Notes: generated from the letters alone by a model not told the origin. 64,000 nt of DNA from an uncultured Flavobacteriaceae bacterium (GCA_905479475.1 CAJQMT010000015.1:89798-153797), one strand, 5' to 3'; counted from the first letter of the stretch, positions 34,284 through 43,305 are shown. Made by a program: numbers and translations.

Positions 34284-35513
34284 ATGAAAAGAAATGTGAG
34301 AAACACCAGTTTGTTATTTGCTATAGTAACAACCCTTTTGTCTTGTAGTGAGGATGACAAAATAACGAATGCTTTTGTGGATTCTGTAAACGATATAGAT
34401 GTTGCGTTTCAAGTGCCTTCTACTTACGTATATGAGAGAAACGATGTGTCTACAGTAAGTTATGCACGTCAAACAACACGTCTTTCAATGGCCAAAGAAA
34501 TTTTAGGATTCCTTTCCGTAGATTCAGATAAATCTGTCGAGGAAATAGAGGCTGCTTTTGCTCATGTGGCAGGAGCCGATGATTTTTCTACCAATGAGCT
34601 CAATGAGTCCTCTAAAAGTGTGAAAAGTAAAGTGGCAGCTTCGGATGATTTGTTTGGGAGCGATGCGCTCGCAAAGGAAGCAAAACAAAAAGAGCTGTCT
34701 GATTTTTTGAAAAAGCAGGTGACAGAAGTCGTTCCAAATGGTGAAATAGAAGCAGCGGCTGGAGTTGCAGGTTTTATAGGTTCAAGGTATGTAAGTGCAA
34801 AGGGATTAGAATACAATCAGGCTTTCAATAAGGGGTTGATAGGTGCGCTGATTGTAGATCAAGTATTGAATAACTATTTAGGGAATAACAGGATTTCAAA
34901 CGAAGCTTATATTGCAGACAATACATCGGAGACATTGGTTTCTGGAAAATCATACACAACCTACGAACATCATTTTGACGAAGCCTACGGTTATGTGTAT
35001 GGAGATGCAAGCGTGAATGGAGAAAGTCCAGTTACAACAGAAGAGGATAAGTTTTTGTTCAAATACATTGCTAAAGTGAATGGAGATTCTGATTTTTCAG
35101 GAATTCAAGATCAAATTTTTAAAGCGTTTAAACTCGGTCGAGCGGCCGTAGTTGCCAAAGAGTACGATGTTTTGAGTGATGCTATTGAAGTTTTGCAATA
35201 TCAAATTTCCAAAGTTATCGGCGTTCGAGCAGTCCACTACCTTCAAGCAGGGAAAAGAGATTTAGCGGGAGAAGCATACGCATCTGGATTCCACGGATTG
35301 TCAGAAGGTTATGGGTTTATCTACAGTTTACAATTTACTCGAAATCCAGAGACAGATGCGCCGTATTTTACGTTTTCAGAAGTAAATGCAATGATTGCCA
35401 AATTAGAGAATGGAGATGGATTTTGGGGTCTTACAGACGGAGTGGTATTAGACGAAATTTCGGATGAGATTTCTGCTAAATTTGATTTCACAACAGCGCA
35501 AGCAGCGGAATAA
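34284..35513 (+). CDS. DUF4856-family lipoprotein
   Basis: A 409-residue lipoprotein: the lipobox TTLLSC ends the signal peptide. The mature protein begins with an acidic segment then PSTYVYERNDVSTVSYARQTTRL, the typical DUF4856 opening. The remainder is mostly helical. The family is almost restricted to Bacteroidota and sits next to imelysin and TonB-receptor genes. A surface role in iron capture is inferred from context; no catalytic motif is recognisable. It is the first gene after the Fur-box-like element. A hairpin follows before the next gene. Confidence 0.85.
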   Translation: MKRNVRNTSLLFAIVTTLLSCSEDDKITNAFVDSVNDIDVAFQVPSTYVYERNDVSTVSYARQTTRLSMAKEILGFLSVDSDKSVEEIEAAFAHVAGADDFSTNELNESSKSVKSKVAASDDLFGSDALAKEAKQKELSDFLKKQVTEVVPNGEIEAAAGVAGFIGSRYVSAKGLEYNQAFNKGLIGALIVDQVLNNYLGNNRISNEAYIADNTSETLVSGKSYTTYEHHFDEAYGYVYGDASVNGESPVTTEEDKFLFKYIAKVNGDSDFSGIQDQIFKAFKLGRAAVVAKEYDVLSDAIEVLQYQISKVIGVRAVHYLQAGKRDLAGEAYASGFHGLSEGYGFIYSLQFTRNPETDAPYFTFSEVNAMIAKLENGDGFWGLTDGVVLDEISDEISAKFDFTTAQAAE

Positions 35514-35524
35514 AAAATAAACAT

Positions 35525-35564
35525 AAAAGTATTTGAGTAGATTGAATTTTACTCAGATACTTTT
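35525..35564 (+). terminator. Terminator/attenuator between DUF4856 and imelysin genes
   Basis: Fifteen-base arms from AAAAGTATTTGAGTA to TACTCAGATACTTTT with one wobble pair and a terminal TTTT. A TAATTTTG box (35568-35575) follows immediately, so the imelysin gene may have its own promoter. Confidence 0.6.
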
Positions 35565-35567
35565 GAT

Positions 35568-35575
35568 TAATTTTG
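35568..35575 (+). promoter_or_regulatory. -7 promoter box upstream of the imelysin gene
   Basis: TAATTTTG about 25 bases upstream of the ATG at 35600; no clear -33 element. It sits directly after the preceding hairpin. Confidence 0.4.
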
Positions 35576-35599
35576 CCAACTATTATAATACATATCATC

Positions 35600-36703
35600 A
35601 TGATAAAAAACAGCTTTTTGATCTTCTTATTTTCTTTGTGGTTCGCTTCTTGTGCTACTGATACTGAAGATCAGTGTACAACAGATGATTTTGACAGAGG
35701 TGCTATGTTAACCAATTGGGCGGAGAATATTATTATTCCTGCTTATGAGAATTATGTGGACAAATTGGAAGATTTAAAATCGGATCTTACTGCATTTTCA
35801 GACGCTCCAAATCAAACAAATTTAAACCAGGCCAGAACTTCATGGCTGGGTGCTTACGTTGCATGGCAAAAAGTAGCACTTTTTCAAATAGGAAAGGCGG
35901 AAACTGAAAGATTGAGAGATTACTCCAATACCTATCCTTTGGACGCAGTGGGATTGGAAAATAATATAGAGACTGGTTCCTATGATTTGTCATTGTCTAC
36001 ACAACTAGACAAGCAAGGATTTCCTGCATTGGACTATTTGTTAAATGGGGTAGAAAATACAGACCTTGAAATTTTGAATGTTTACAACAGTACTACCTCT
36101 TATACGAATTATTTACTTGCTGTAAGTACTAGACTTGAGGAGATGGCTTTGTCCGTTTTACAAGATTGGAACACTTCCTACAAATCGACATTTATAGCCG
36201 ATGAATGTTCTTCTGCAACTGCTTCGGTAGATAAACTAACAAACGATTTTATTTTCAATTTTGAAAAACATATCCGGGTAGCTAAAATAGGTAATCCAAT
36301 TGGTTATTTCACCAATATCCCTATTCCTGAGGCTGTGGAAGCTTTTTACAAAAAAGATGTCTCTAAAGATTTATTTGTTGTTGCTATTCAGTCTTCCAAA
36401 GATTTTTTTAGCGGGAAACATTTCAATACAAACACAGAAGGAATCAGTTTGAAAAGCTATTTGATAGATTTGAATATTGAAGCCGGAGGAAGAAGTTTGA
36501 GTACTGTTATTCTTGAGAAAATGGACAAGGCACTTGCTACGGCAAATGGGCTTGAATCTAATTTTTACAATCAAATTATTGCCGATAGAAGCGCATTTGT
36601 AACCATGCGTTCTGATCTGCATTCTGTTGTGGAAGTTTTAAAAACCAATATGATAGCTGCTTTAAAAATCAAAGCAGATTTTAACGATACAGATGGTGAC
36701 TAA
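35600..36703 (+). CDS. Imelysin/IrpA-like iron-regulated lipoprotein
   Basis: A 367-residue lipoprotein (lipobox WFASC) of the imelysin (M75/EfeO-like) family. The two helical-bundle halves are recognisable, with ARTSWLGAYVAWQKVALFQIG in the first and a matching C-terminal half. The family's GxHxxE motif reads GFPALD (residues 140-145): the His is replaced by Pro and the Glu by Asp, so the metal site is lost. The ATG at 35600 is chosen because it begins the signal peptide; the longer frame adds nine unrelated residues. Placement between DUF4856 and a TonB receptor supports an iron-uptake role. Confidence 0.87.
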   Translation: MIKNSFLIFLFSLWFASCATDTEDQCTTDDFDRGAMLTNWAENIIIPAYENYVDKLEDLKSDLTAFSDAPNQTNLNQARTSWLGAYVAWQKVALFQIGKAETERLRDYSNTYPLDAVGLENNIETGSYDLSLSTQLDKQGFPALDYLLNGVENTDLEILNVYNSTTSYTNYLLAVSTRLEEMALSVLQDWNTSYKSTFIADECSSATASVDKLTNDFIFNFEKHIRVAKIGNPIGYFTNIPIPEAVEAFYKKDVSKDLFVVAIQSSKDFFSGKHFNTNTEGISLKSYLIDLNIEAGGRSLSTVILEKMDKALATANGLESNFYNQIIADRSAFVTMRSDLHSVVEVLKTNMIAALKIKADFNDTDGD

Positions 36704-36731
36704 CCGTATTTTAAATAGCAAATAAAAGAGG

Positions 36732-36761
36732 AGCTCATGGTTTTTTGACGATGGGCTTTTT
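36732..36761 (+). terminator. Weak terminator between imelysin and TonB-receptor genes
   Basis: Arms AGCTCAT and ATGGGCT (one wobble) followed by TTTTT. Read-through could still join the genes. Confidence 0.5.
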
Positions 36762-36781
36762 CCGTAAATATATAATACCTC

Positions 36782-39214
36782 ATGCACATAAAGCAATACT
36801 TGTTTTCCTTTTTTATACTTGTTTCTTTTCAAATGCTTTCTCAAGAAGAAGTGAATGTTGATTTTTTCGTAGTCGATGATACAACTGAAAATGTAGTTTC
36901 CACTGCGCAAATTTATTTAAAATCAGGAAAATATATAGGTACAACATCGGAAGAGGGAAAAGTTACTTTTCGAGGTCCTGAAAACAAATCCTTCCAAATT
37001 ATCGTATTTTCATATGAATACCAGATCTATGAACAGGTTGTCAATATGACAAATGATACTGCAAGTTTTACCATACGCTTGAAAAAACTGTCAGAGGAAC
37101 TATCAGAAGTTTTTATTGAAAACTATCAAAAAAAGGTATTCAATTTAAAGCGTTTCAAAGATGTAGAAGGTACAGCGATTTATGCGGGTAAGAAAACAGA
37201 AGTGGTGTTGGTCGATCAGATTGTTGGAAATTTGGCCTCTAACAACGCCCGTCAAGTGATGTCACAAGTCGTAGGATTGAATATTTATGATGTGGGCGAT
37301 GGTGGTTTGCAATTGTCTGTGGGAGGCAGGGGATTGGATCCGAATCGAACAGCCAACTTCAATACGAGGCAAAACGGTTATGATATCAGTGCAGATGTTT
37401 TGGGGTATCCTGAAAGTTATTACACACCAACAGCAGAAGCACTTGCTGAAATTCAAGTCATTAGAGGAGCGGCTTCCTTGCAATATGGTACCCAATTTGG
37501 AGGTTTGATAAATTTCAAATTAAAAGAGCCAGTAAAGAATAAAGAAATTGAATTTGTCACTAGAAATACGGTCGGCTCTTTCGGATTAAAGACCAACTTT
37601 AGTAGTTTGAGTGGGACAAAGGGTAAATTTAGCTATTATACCTTTTTCAATTATAAAGAGGGAGATGGTTACAGGGCGAATTCAAATTTTGATTCAAAAA
37701 ATTTTTACGGTTATATTGCGTATGATTTTTCCAAAAAAACCAAATTAAGCTTTGAGGCAACCTACTTGAACTATTTGGCAAAACAATCTGGTGGACTTTC
37801 AGATGTGCAATTTCTAGAAGATCCAAGCCAAAGTAACAGAACAAGAAACTGGTTTGAAGTAAATTGGAAATTATTGGCACTGAAATTCAAGCATAAAATC
37901 AGTGAAAAAACCGATTTTAGTTTGAATCTATTTGCCTTAGATGCTCATAGGAAGTCTCTTGGTTTTAGAGTCAATCAAAGGTTTTCAGAACCCAATCCCT
38001 TTGATACAGATGAACAAGATCAAAACGGGAATTTTTTACAAGAAAGAGATTTATTGGTCGGGGTATTTCGAAATTGGGGTGCTGAAACGAGGTGGTTGAC
38101 TCGATACAAAGCTTTTTCAAAAGATGCGGTATTGTTGGTCGGTTCAAAGATCTACAACGCCAATAACACATCTCAGCAAGGGCCAGGAAGTAAAGGAAGT
38201 GATGCAGATTTTGATTTTTACTCATCAGAGTTTCCGCAATATAGAAATCAGTCAGAATTTAAGTATCCGAATTTCAATGCGTCTGTTTTTGCAGAAAATA
38301 TTTTTAAATTTTCAGACTATTTTTCATTGACACCAGGAGTCCGTTACGAGTACATAAAGACAATTTCGGAAGGAACTTATTCTCCAGAGCTGATTGAAGA
38401 CAACAATCGTTTTGAAAGAAACATACTTTTAGTTGGCTTAGGTGCGAGTTACAAGCCTACGAACTACTTTGAAAGCTATGCGAACATATCTCAGAATTAC
38501 CGTTCTGTAACTTTCAGTGATATTCGAGTGACAAGTCCTTCTTTCACAGTTGCAGAAGATATTACAGATGAAAAGGGATATACGGCAGACATTGGAGTAC
38601 GAGGGAAATACCGAAAATTTGTATCTTATGATGCAAATTTATTTGGCTTGTTGTATGAAGGAAAAATAGGAACCAATTTTGAAGATCGAGTGGGTTGGGT
38701 ACGCGATAATATTGGAACGGCAGTCGTTTATGGATTGGAATCTCTGATTGACTGGAACCTACAAGAAACTTTTTGGAAGAACAGCAATTACAAACTAAAT
38801 ATTTTTATAAACGGCGCCATTACAGATTCAAAATACACGAAATCAAGATTCAATGGGGTGGCTGGTAAAAAAGTAGAATTTATTCCACTTGTAAATATCA
38901 AATCAGGTCTTGGATTTGGATATAAAAATTTGATTGGTAGTTTGCAGTACACGTATTTGTCGGAACAATTTACAGATGTCACAAATGCACCCTACAAATC
39001 AGATAATGAAACGACTGTTGCAGGAGCTATTCCTTCTTATGATATTTTGGATTTGTCTTTTGCATACACGTATAAAATGTTTAAATTCGAAACAGGAATT
39101 AACAATTTACTGAATCGAGCGTATTTTACAAGAAGAGCAACGGGGTATCCAGGGCCAGGTATCATTACCTCAGATCCTCGTGCCTACTACTTTACGATGC
39201 AATTGAAATTTTAA
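36782..39214 (+). CDS. TonB-dependent receptor of the iron cluster (FecA-like)
   Basis: An 810-residue outer-membrane receptor. A signal peptide (FSFFILVSFQMLSQ) is followed by a carboxypeptidase-regulatory-like beta domain (about 25-105), a plug (RQVMSQVVGLNIYDVGDGGLQ, then AEIQVIRGAASLQYGTQFGG) and a large barrel ending in FTMQLKF. FecA/iron-citrate-type receptors share this layout with the N-terminal extension. Neighbouring DUF4856, imelysin-like and haem-binding proteins suggest an iron or haem substrate; the exact ligand is unknown. Confidence 0.9.
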   Translation: MHIKQYLFSFFILVSFQMLSQEEVNVDFFVVDDTTENVVSTAQIYLKSGKYIGTTSEEGKVTFRGPENKSFQIIVFSYEYQIYEQVVNMTNDTASFTIRLKKLSEELSEVFIENYQKKVFNLKRFKDVEGTAIYAGKKTEVVLVDQIVGNLASNNARQVMSQVVGLNIYDVGDGGLQLSVGGRGLDPNRTANFNTRQNGYDISADVLGYPESYYTPTAEALAEIQVIRGAASLQYGTQFGGLINFKLKEPVKNKEIEFVTRNTVGSFGLKTNFSSLSGTKGKFSYYTFFNYKEGDGYRANSNFDSKNFYGYIAYDFSKKTKLSFEATYLNYLAKQSGGLSDVQFLEDPSQSNRTRNWFEVNWKLLALKFKHKISEKTDFSLNLFALDAHRKSLGFRVNQRFSEPNPFDTDEQDQNGNFLQERDLLVGVFRNWGAETRWLTRYKAFSKDAVLLVGSKIYNANNTSQQGPGSKGSDADFDFYSSEFPQYRNQSEFKYPNFNASVFAENIFKFSDYFSLTPGVRYEYIKTISEGTYSPELIEDNNRFERNILLVGLGASYKPTNYFESYANISQNYRSVTFSDIRVTSPSFTVAEDITDEKGYTADIGVRGKYRKFVSYDANLFGLLYEGKIGTNFEDRVGWVRDNIGTAVVYGLESLIDWNLQETFWKNSNYKLNIFINGAITDSKYTKSRFNGVAGKKVEFIPLVNIKSGLGFGYKNLIGSLQYTYLSEQFTDVTNAPYKSDNETTVAGAIPSYDILDLSFAYTYKMFKFETGINNLLNRAYFTRRATGYPGPGIITSDPRAYYFTMQLKF

Positions 39215-39224
39215 CTATTTTATT

Positions 39225-39665
39225 ATGAAAAAAATTGCAAGAAAATTCATTTTAATTTTTGTCGGGATTTTGATTGTTTTACAATTTGTAAAAAGTGAAA
39301 GAATCTACCAAGAGGTCAATCCTCAAACAGATTTCTTATTGGTTTTAAAAGCACCTAAGGAGGTGGGTCGTATTGTCAAAGCAAATTGTTACGATTGTCA
39401 TTCGCTTCAAGTAGAATATCCATGGTATGCCTCAGTAGCCCCTATTTCTTTTATGATTGAGCATCATGTGGAAGAAGGAATTGAGCATTTGGATTTTTCA
39501 GATTGGACCAAATACGCGCCAAAAAAAGCAGCACACAAATTAGAGGAGATCCTAGAGGAAGTAGAAGAGGGGAAAATGCCTTTAAAATCGTACGCACTTT
39601 TACACGGTGAATTATCAGAGGAGGATGAAAAAATATTCCTAAATTGGGTACAGACCTTACGATGA
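39225..39665 (+). CDS. Haem-binding-domain protein (CxxCH), membrane-anchored
   Basis: A 146-residue protein with one N-terminal hydrophobic helix (FILIFVGILIVLQFV) and a haem-binding domain (PF14376-like). The covalent haem motif is NCYDCHSL near residue 60, followed by YPWYASVAPISFMIEHH, a possible axial-ligand region. It starts 10 bases after the TonB receptor stop and probably belongs to its transcript. It could pass electrons or bind haem in the periplasm. Its stop abuts the stop of the convergent desaturase gene with no spacer. Confidence 0.88.
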   Translation: MKKIARKFILIFVGILIVLQFVKSERIYQEVNPQTDFLLVLKAPKEVGRIVKANCYDCHSLQVEYPWYASVAPISFMIEHHVEEGIEHLDFSDWTKYAPKKAAHKLEEILEEVEEGKMPLKSYALLHGELSEEDEKIFLNWVQTLR

Positions 39666-40625
39666 TTATTTGTACCCTAGCATATTTTTAAAAGGGTTTA
39701 GTAGGTTTTGCAGAAAAGAAGCATAGTTTTGATTGTCTTTTTTACCCAACCCGAAATGCAATCTTTTTACTTCTTTAGATCGGATTAAAGTACCGAAAAT
39801 CCAATCCCAAACAGCAAATTTAGAGCCGAGATTTTTATCATAATGCTCAGGTTTGTCACTGTGGTGAATTTGATGTTGTACAGGACTTATAAAAATGTAT
39901 TCTAAAAAATTGTAAAATTTAAATTGGACGTGCGAGTGCCTTAAGTTGGCTCCCCAGAAATTGAACATCAAGGTGAATACATTGACCCCTGCAAAAGTCC
40001 ATTTGCTAATTTGAGAAGCGGACAAATAATCAAAAACTCCTGTCATCAATCCAAAGGTTAAAATGGCGCCCAAATTGTTAATAATCAATTCGACCGGGTG
40101 TATTCTGTATTGGGTAAATGGGTTCATAGTAGTTGCGGAGTGATGGGTTTTGTGAAATTCCCACAAGAACGGAACTTTGTGCATTGCTAAATGAATCAGA
40201 TAGGTGACAAAATCTCCAAAAATACTGAGCCCGATGGTGTAGGCTATCATAGTACTAAACATTGAAAGTTGAATTTGCTCGTATCCAAACCATCTGTTCA
40301 TGTATTCTGTGGTATGGAAAGCCAATTTGAATCCAAAAATAAATAAGGGAGCAATGAGTAAAATTTTCACAATGCTGTTGAATGCAATGAAATAATAGTC
40401 GACAAATGCAGATTTTCCCAACCAAACTTTTTTGGGCAAAAGGAATTTTAGGAAGGATTGTTTTTTTTGTTTCTTGTAAATAAAGTAGACAATCGGTAAG
40501 GATGTCAGCATGTATAAGAAATAGGTTCTCTTAGAAGGGGTTGCAATCAAATCAAAACAAACCTGGTAGCAGGACTCTAAAAATGTGAAGATGGTATCAA
40601 TTGACATTCTTTTTATTTCAGACAT
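39666..40625 (-). CDS. Sterol-desaturase/fatty-acid-hydroxylase family membrane di-iron protein
   Basis: A 319-residue integral membrane protein with four or more helices. The di-iron ligands form the usual histidine clusters: HLAMH (145-149), HKTHH (158-162) and HQIHH (251-255), plus His176, His230 and His232. Members hydroxylate or desaturate lipids; the substrate here is unknown. The promoter (TATCTTTG, minus, 40641-40634) lies directly after a Fur-box-like element at 40652-40674, which would link this iron enzyme to iron availability. Confidence 0.9.
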   Translation of the reverse strand: MSEIKRMSIDTIFTFLESCYQVCFDLIATPSKRTYFLYMLTSLPIVYFIYKKQKKQSFLKFLLPKKVWLGKSAFVDYYFIAFNSIVKILLIAPLFIFGFKLAFHTTEYMNRWFGYEQIQLSMFSTMIAYTIGLSIFGDFVTYLIHLAMHKVPFLWEFHKTHHSATTMNPFTQYRIHPVELIINNLGAILTFGLMTGVFDYLSASQISKWTFAGVNVFTLMFNFWGANLRHSHVQFKFYNFLEYIFISPVQHQIHHSDKPEHYDKNLGSKFAVWDWIFGTLIRSKEVKRLHFGLGKKDNQNYASFLQNLLNPFKNMLGYK

Positions 40626-40633
40626 TTACCTTG

Positions 40634-40641
40634 CAAAGATA
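40634..40641 (-). promoter_or_regulatory. -7 promoter box of the sterol-desaturase-family gene
   Basis: TATCTTTG on the minus strand, 8 bases before the ATG at 40625. The expected -33 position falls inside the Fur-box-like element. Confidence 0.55.
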
Positions 40642-40651
40642 CGTAAAATTC

Positions 40652-40674
40652 TTATTTAGAATAAATAAAAATAA
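40652..40674. promoter_or_regulatory. Second Fur-box-like element
   Basis: The left arm TTATTTAGAAT is the exact consensus half; the right arm AATAAAAATAA matches its complement at 8 of 11 positions. It overlaps the -33 region of the desaturase-family gene. The same 23-base design as 34179-34201. Confidence 0.5.
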
Positions 40675-40786
40675 AGTTATTGTATTACATCTATAAGATT
40701 TTAATTTTTATAAAAAATCACAATACATCGTAACGAACGTTTAAAGGTGGATAAAAATGAGGTATTGAAAAAAATCAAATGAATTT

Positions 40787-41938
40787 TTACGAAAATTCAA
40801 TACATAGTTTTTGCAACAATCGCATGCATTTATCTAGTTCACTTTTTTCAATAAACTCATTCGCCCGGTGGGCTTGCTCAATAGAACCTGGACCGCAAAC
40901 AATACTCTCATAACCAGCTTGAGAAAACTGACCTGCTTCTGCGGCATAAGACACCGCTCCTAAGTGTTGATTGGGATTTGTTTTTTGCATCAGTTGTACA
41001 ATCTCCATTTCCTTTTTGGTATTCAATGGTGGCACAGGCGCATGTTGTTCTTTGGTTTCAATGCAAAACTTAGGGAAAATTATTTTTACTTCTTCTGTTC
41101 GTTGTGCGCAATGAGCTCTAAAATCAGATAAAATATCTTCTAAGTTATCCGTTGGGATGACACGAGCATCCCAAGAAAATGTTGCTTTGTCTGCAATTAC
41201 ATTGGCAGCAACACCACCTTGAATGGTTCCTGCATGTAAAGAGGTATGAGGAGGGGTAAAACGATTGTCAATGCTGCCAGAGGTAACCAAAGTTTTCATC
41301 TTGTCTTCCAGCCATAGAATCAAACGTGCCGCTTCATGAACGGCGCTCACCTCTTTTAAAATGCCGCTACTGTGTCCTGCAGATCCGTTTACAGTTGTGT
41401 CAAATAAGCAAATTCCTTTGTGTGCCACAATCGGTTCCATGAGTGAGGGTTCGCCAATCCATGCATATTTTGGTATTTCTGTGTAGTGTTTTTGCAAATG
41501 AGCAATCAATGCAGGTGCCCCCAAGCAGCCAATTTCTTCATCATAAGAAAAGGCAAAATAAATTGGTTTTTTCAAGTCTGCTTTGACAAATTTAGGAAGC
41601 ATCGCTAAACAGCATGCTAAAAAACCTTTCATATCACAACTACCACGACCGTATAGTTTTCCATCTTGTTTATCGGTCAATACAAAAGGGTTACTTTTCC
41701 AATACTGACCTGCAACGGGCACCACATCTGTATGTCCCGATAATACCAGGCCTCCATCAACTGCAGGACCAATTCGGCAATGCAATGATGCCTTGTCTCC
41801 CTTTTTGTTTGGAACTAAAATCGTGTCAACACCTATATCTTCTATATAAGCTTGAATCCAATGAATGATGGACAAGTTACTTTCTCCACCTAATACTGGA
41901 AATGAAATCAGTTTTGCTAAAATTTGTACTGCAGTCAT
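40787..41938 (-). CDS. argE: Acetylornithine deacetylase-like M20 peptidase
   Basis: A 383-residue di-zinc hydrolase converting N-acetylornithine to ornithine. Metal-binding motifs are VLSGHTDVVPV, KLYGRGSCDMKGF, DEEIGCLGA and SYAAEAGQF. The dimerisation domain lies between residues about 180 and 300. ArgE, DapE and carboxypeptidases share this fold; the ArgE-like phrase CDMKGFLACCLAML favours the first. No other arginine gene is close. Promoter elements are not obvious. Confidence 0.85.
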   Translation of the reverse strand: MTAVQILAKLISFPVLGGESNLSIIHWIQAYIEDIGVDTILVPNKKGDKASLHCRIGPAVDGGLVLSGHTDVVPVAGQYWKSNPFVLTDKQDGKLYGRGSCDMKGFLACCLAMLPKFVKADLKKPIYFAFSYDEEIGCLGAPALIAHLQKHYTEIPKYAWIGEPSLMEPIVAHKGICLFDTTVNGSAGHSSGILKEVSAVHEAARLILWLEDKMKTLVTSGSIDNRFTPPHTSLHAGTIQGGVAANVIADKATFSWDARVIPTDNLEDILSDFRAHCAQRTEEVKIIFPKFCIETKEQHAPVPPLNTKKEMEIVQLMQKTNPNQHLGAVSYAAEAGQFSQAGYESIVCGPGSIEQAHRANEFIEKSELDKCMRLLQKLCIEFS

Positions 41939-41984
41939 TCTGAATAGTTTTTTATCTATTGATTTTAGGTTGTTCTGTTAATAT

Positions 41985-43301
41985 TTATTTGGCAAATGCG
42001 ATTTTGGCTTTTTTATTCTTGATTTTTAAATTTCTAGAAACAGCTAGCAAGCGTTTACTTTTGTTTCTTTTGATAGCAATGTAGGCAGAGAAATCTTTGA
42101 CTTCAATCAGCCCCAAATCTGTCTTCGAGACAAAATCGAATTGCAAGAAAAAACCAACCAAGTCCATTTTGTTTACTTTGTCTTTTTTTCCTTTTCCTAC
42201 ATAAAAAGTAATCCATTCTGGATCCTCTATGGCATCATAGGTTTTGAGGCTTAACAAAGCAGGGGTTTCCTTCAGATAACTAGGGAGCGCATCGTTTTCA
42301 GTACGGATAAGAATACTTCTCCCAGAGGATTTCATGCGGGCTGTTCTTCCATTTCGATGCACAAAAGTACTTTCTATATTGGGCATTTGATAATGGACGA
42401 CTGCATCCAATTCAGGAATGTCGATACCTCTTGCAGCAATGTCTGTAGCAATTAAAATTCGGGAGCTGCCATTTCTAAATTTAAGCAATTCCAATTCTCT
42501 TTGTGGTTGTTCCAATCCGCCGTGAAAAATTGAATAGACAACTTCATGCTCGTCTAAGTAATCACAAATACGATCACAGGCGTCTCGGTGATTGGAAAAA
42601 ACAATGGCATTTTTGTTTGTTCCAAAAGATTTGAGAAGTTGCAAAAGACCTTCCGTTTTTTCATCGATCAATGTTGTAATTTGTTGGCTTTTAATAGTGC
42701 CTTTTTCTTCTTCTGAGAAATCAACGGTGTGAATTGTATTGAGTTGAAGGTATTCCGGGATTTCAGTAGCTTGTGTAGCTGATACGAGCAGTTTTCCTTT
42801 GCAATTTGGAATTTCTTTGAGAATGGCTTCCATTTGTTTCGAAAAACCAAATTCCAAAGCTTTGTCAAATTCATCAAAAACAATCCTAGAGATTGTTTTG
42901 GGATTAAAAGTTCCTCTTCGAATATGATCTTCAATCCTTCCGGGCGTACCTATTAATATAGTTGGAGGTGATGTGAAGTTTTGACGTTCAATGCTAAATT
43001 TATGTCCTCCATAGCACGCATTCACTTTCCACGGCAGCTTCATCCGTTTCAAGACATTTTCAATTTGAAGTACCAGTTCTCTTGTTGGAGCCAGTAGGAG
43101 CGCTTGTACACCTGGTTTGTTATCTATGTTAGACAAAATACTTAATAAATACGCGAGTGTCTTTCCACTACCTGTAGGAGCTAAGAGAAGTATATTTGGA
43201 TTTTTTGACGAAGCTGAGAGCATGGCTTCTTGCATTGGTTTCAAGGTTTGAAAACCTAGATTCTTTAAGAGTGTAGGGATATTTGTTTTTATAAAAGTCA
43301 T
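41985..43301 (-). CDS. DbpA-like RNA helicase with variant DEFD motif
   Basis: A 438-residue superfamily 2 RNA helicase. Motif I is LAPTGSGKTLAYLL, motif II is IVFDEFDKAL, motif III is SATQ and motif VI is VHRNGRTARM. The last 80 residues form a DbpA-type RNA-binding domain (GKKDKVNKMDLVGFFLQ and VKDFSAYIAIKR), the domain that directs DbpA to 23S rRNA. Motif II reads DEFD instead of DEAD. A TACATTTG box ends 4 bases before the ATG, so the mRNA may be leaderless. Confidence 0.88.
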   Translation of the reverse strand: MTFIKTNIPTLLKNLGFQTLKPMQEAMLSASSKNPNILLLAPTGSGKTLAYLLSILSNIDNKPGVQALLLAPTRELVLQIENVLKRMKLPWKVNACYGGHKFSIERQNFTSPPTILIGTPGRIEDHIRRGTFNPKTISRIVFDEFDKALEFGFSKQMEAILKEIPNCKGKLLVSATQATEIPEYLQLNTIHTVDFSEEEKGTIKSQQITTLIDEKTEGLLQLLKSFGTNKNAIVFSNHRDACDRICDYLDEHEVVYSIFHGGLEQPQRELELLKFRNGSSRILIATDIAARGIDIPELDAVVHYQMPNIESTFVHRNGRTARMKSSGRSILIRTENDALPSYLKETPALLSLKTYDAIEDPEWITFYVGKGKKDKVNKMDLVGFFLQFDFVSKTDLGLIEVKDFSAYIAIKRNKSKRLLAVSRNLKIKNKKAKIAFAK

Positions 43302-43305
43302 ATTG

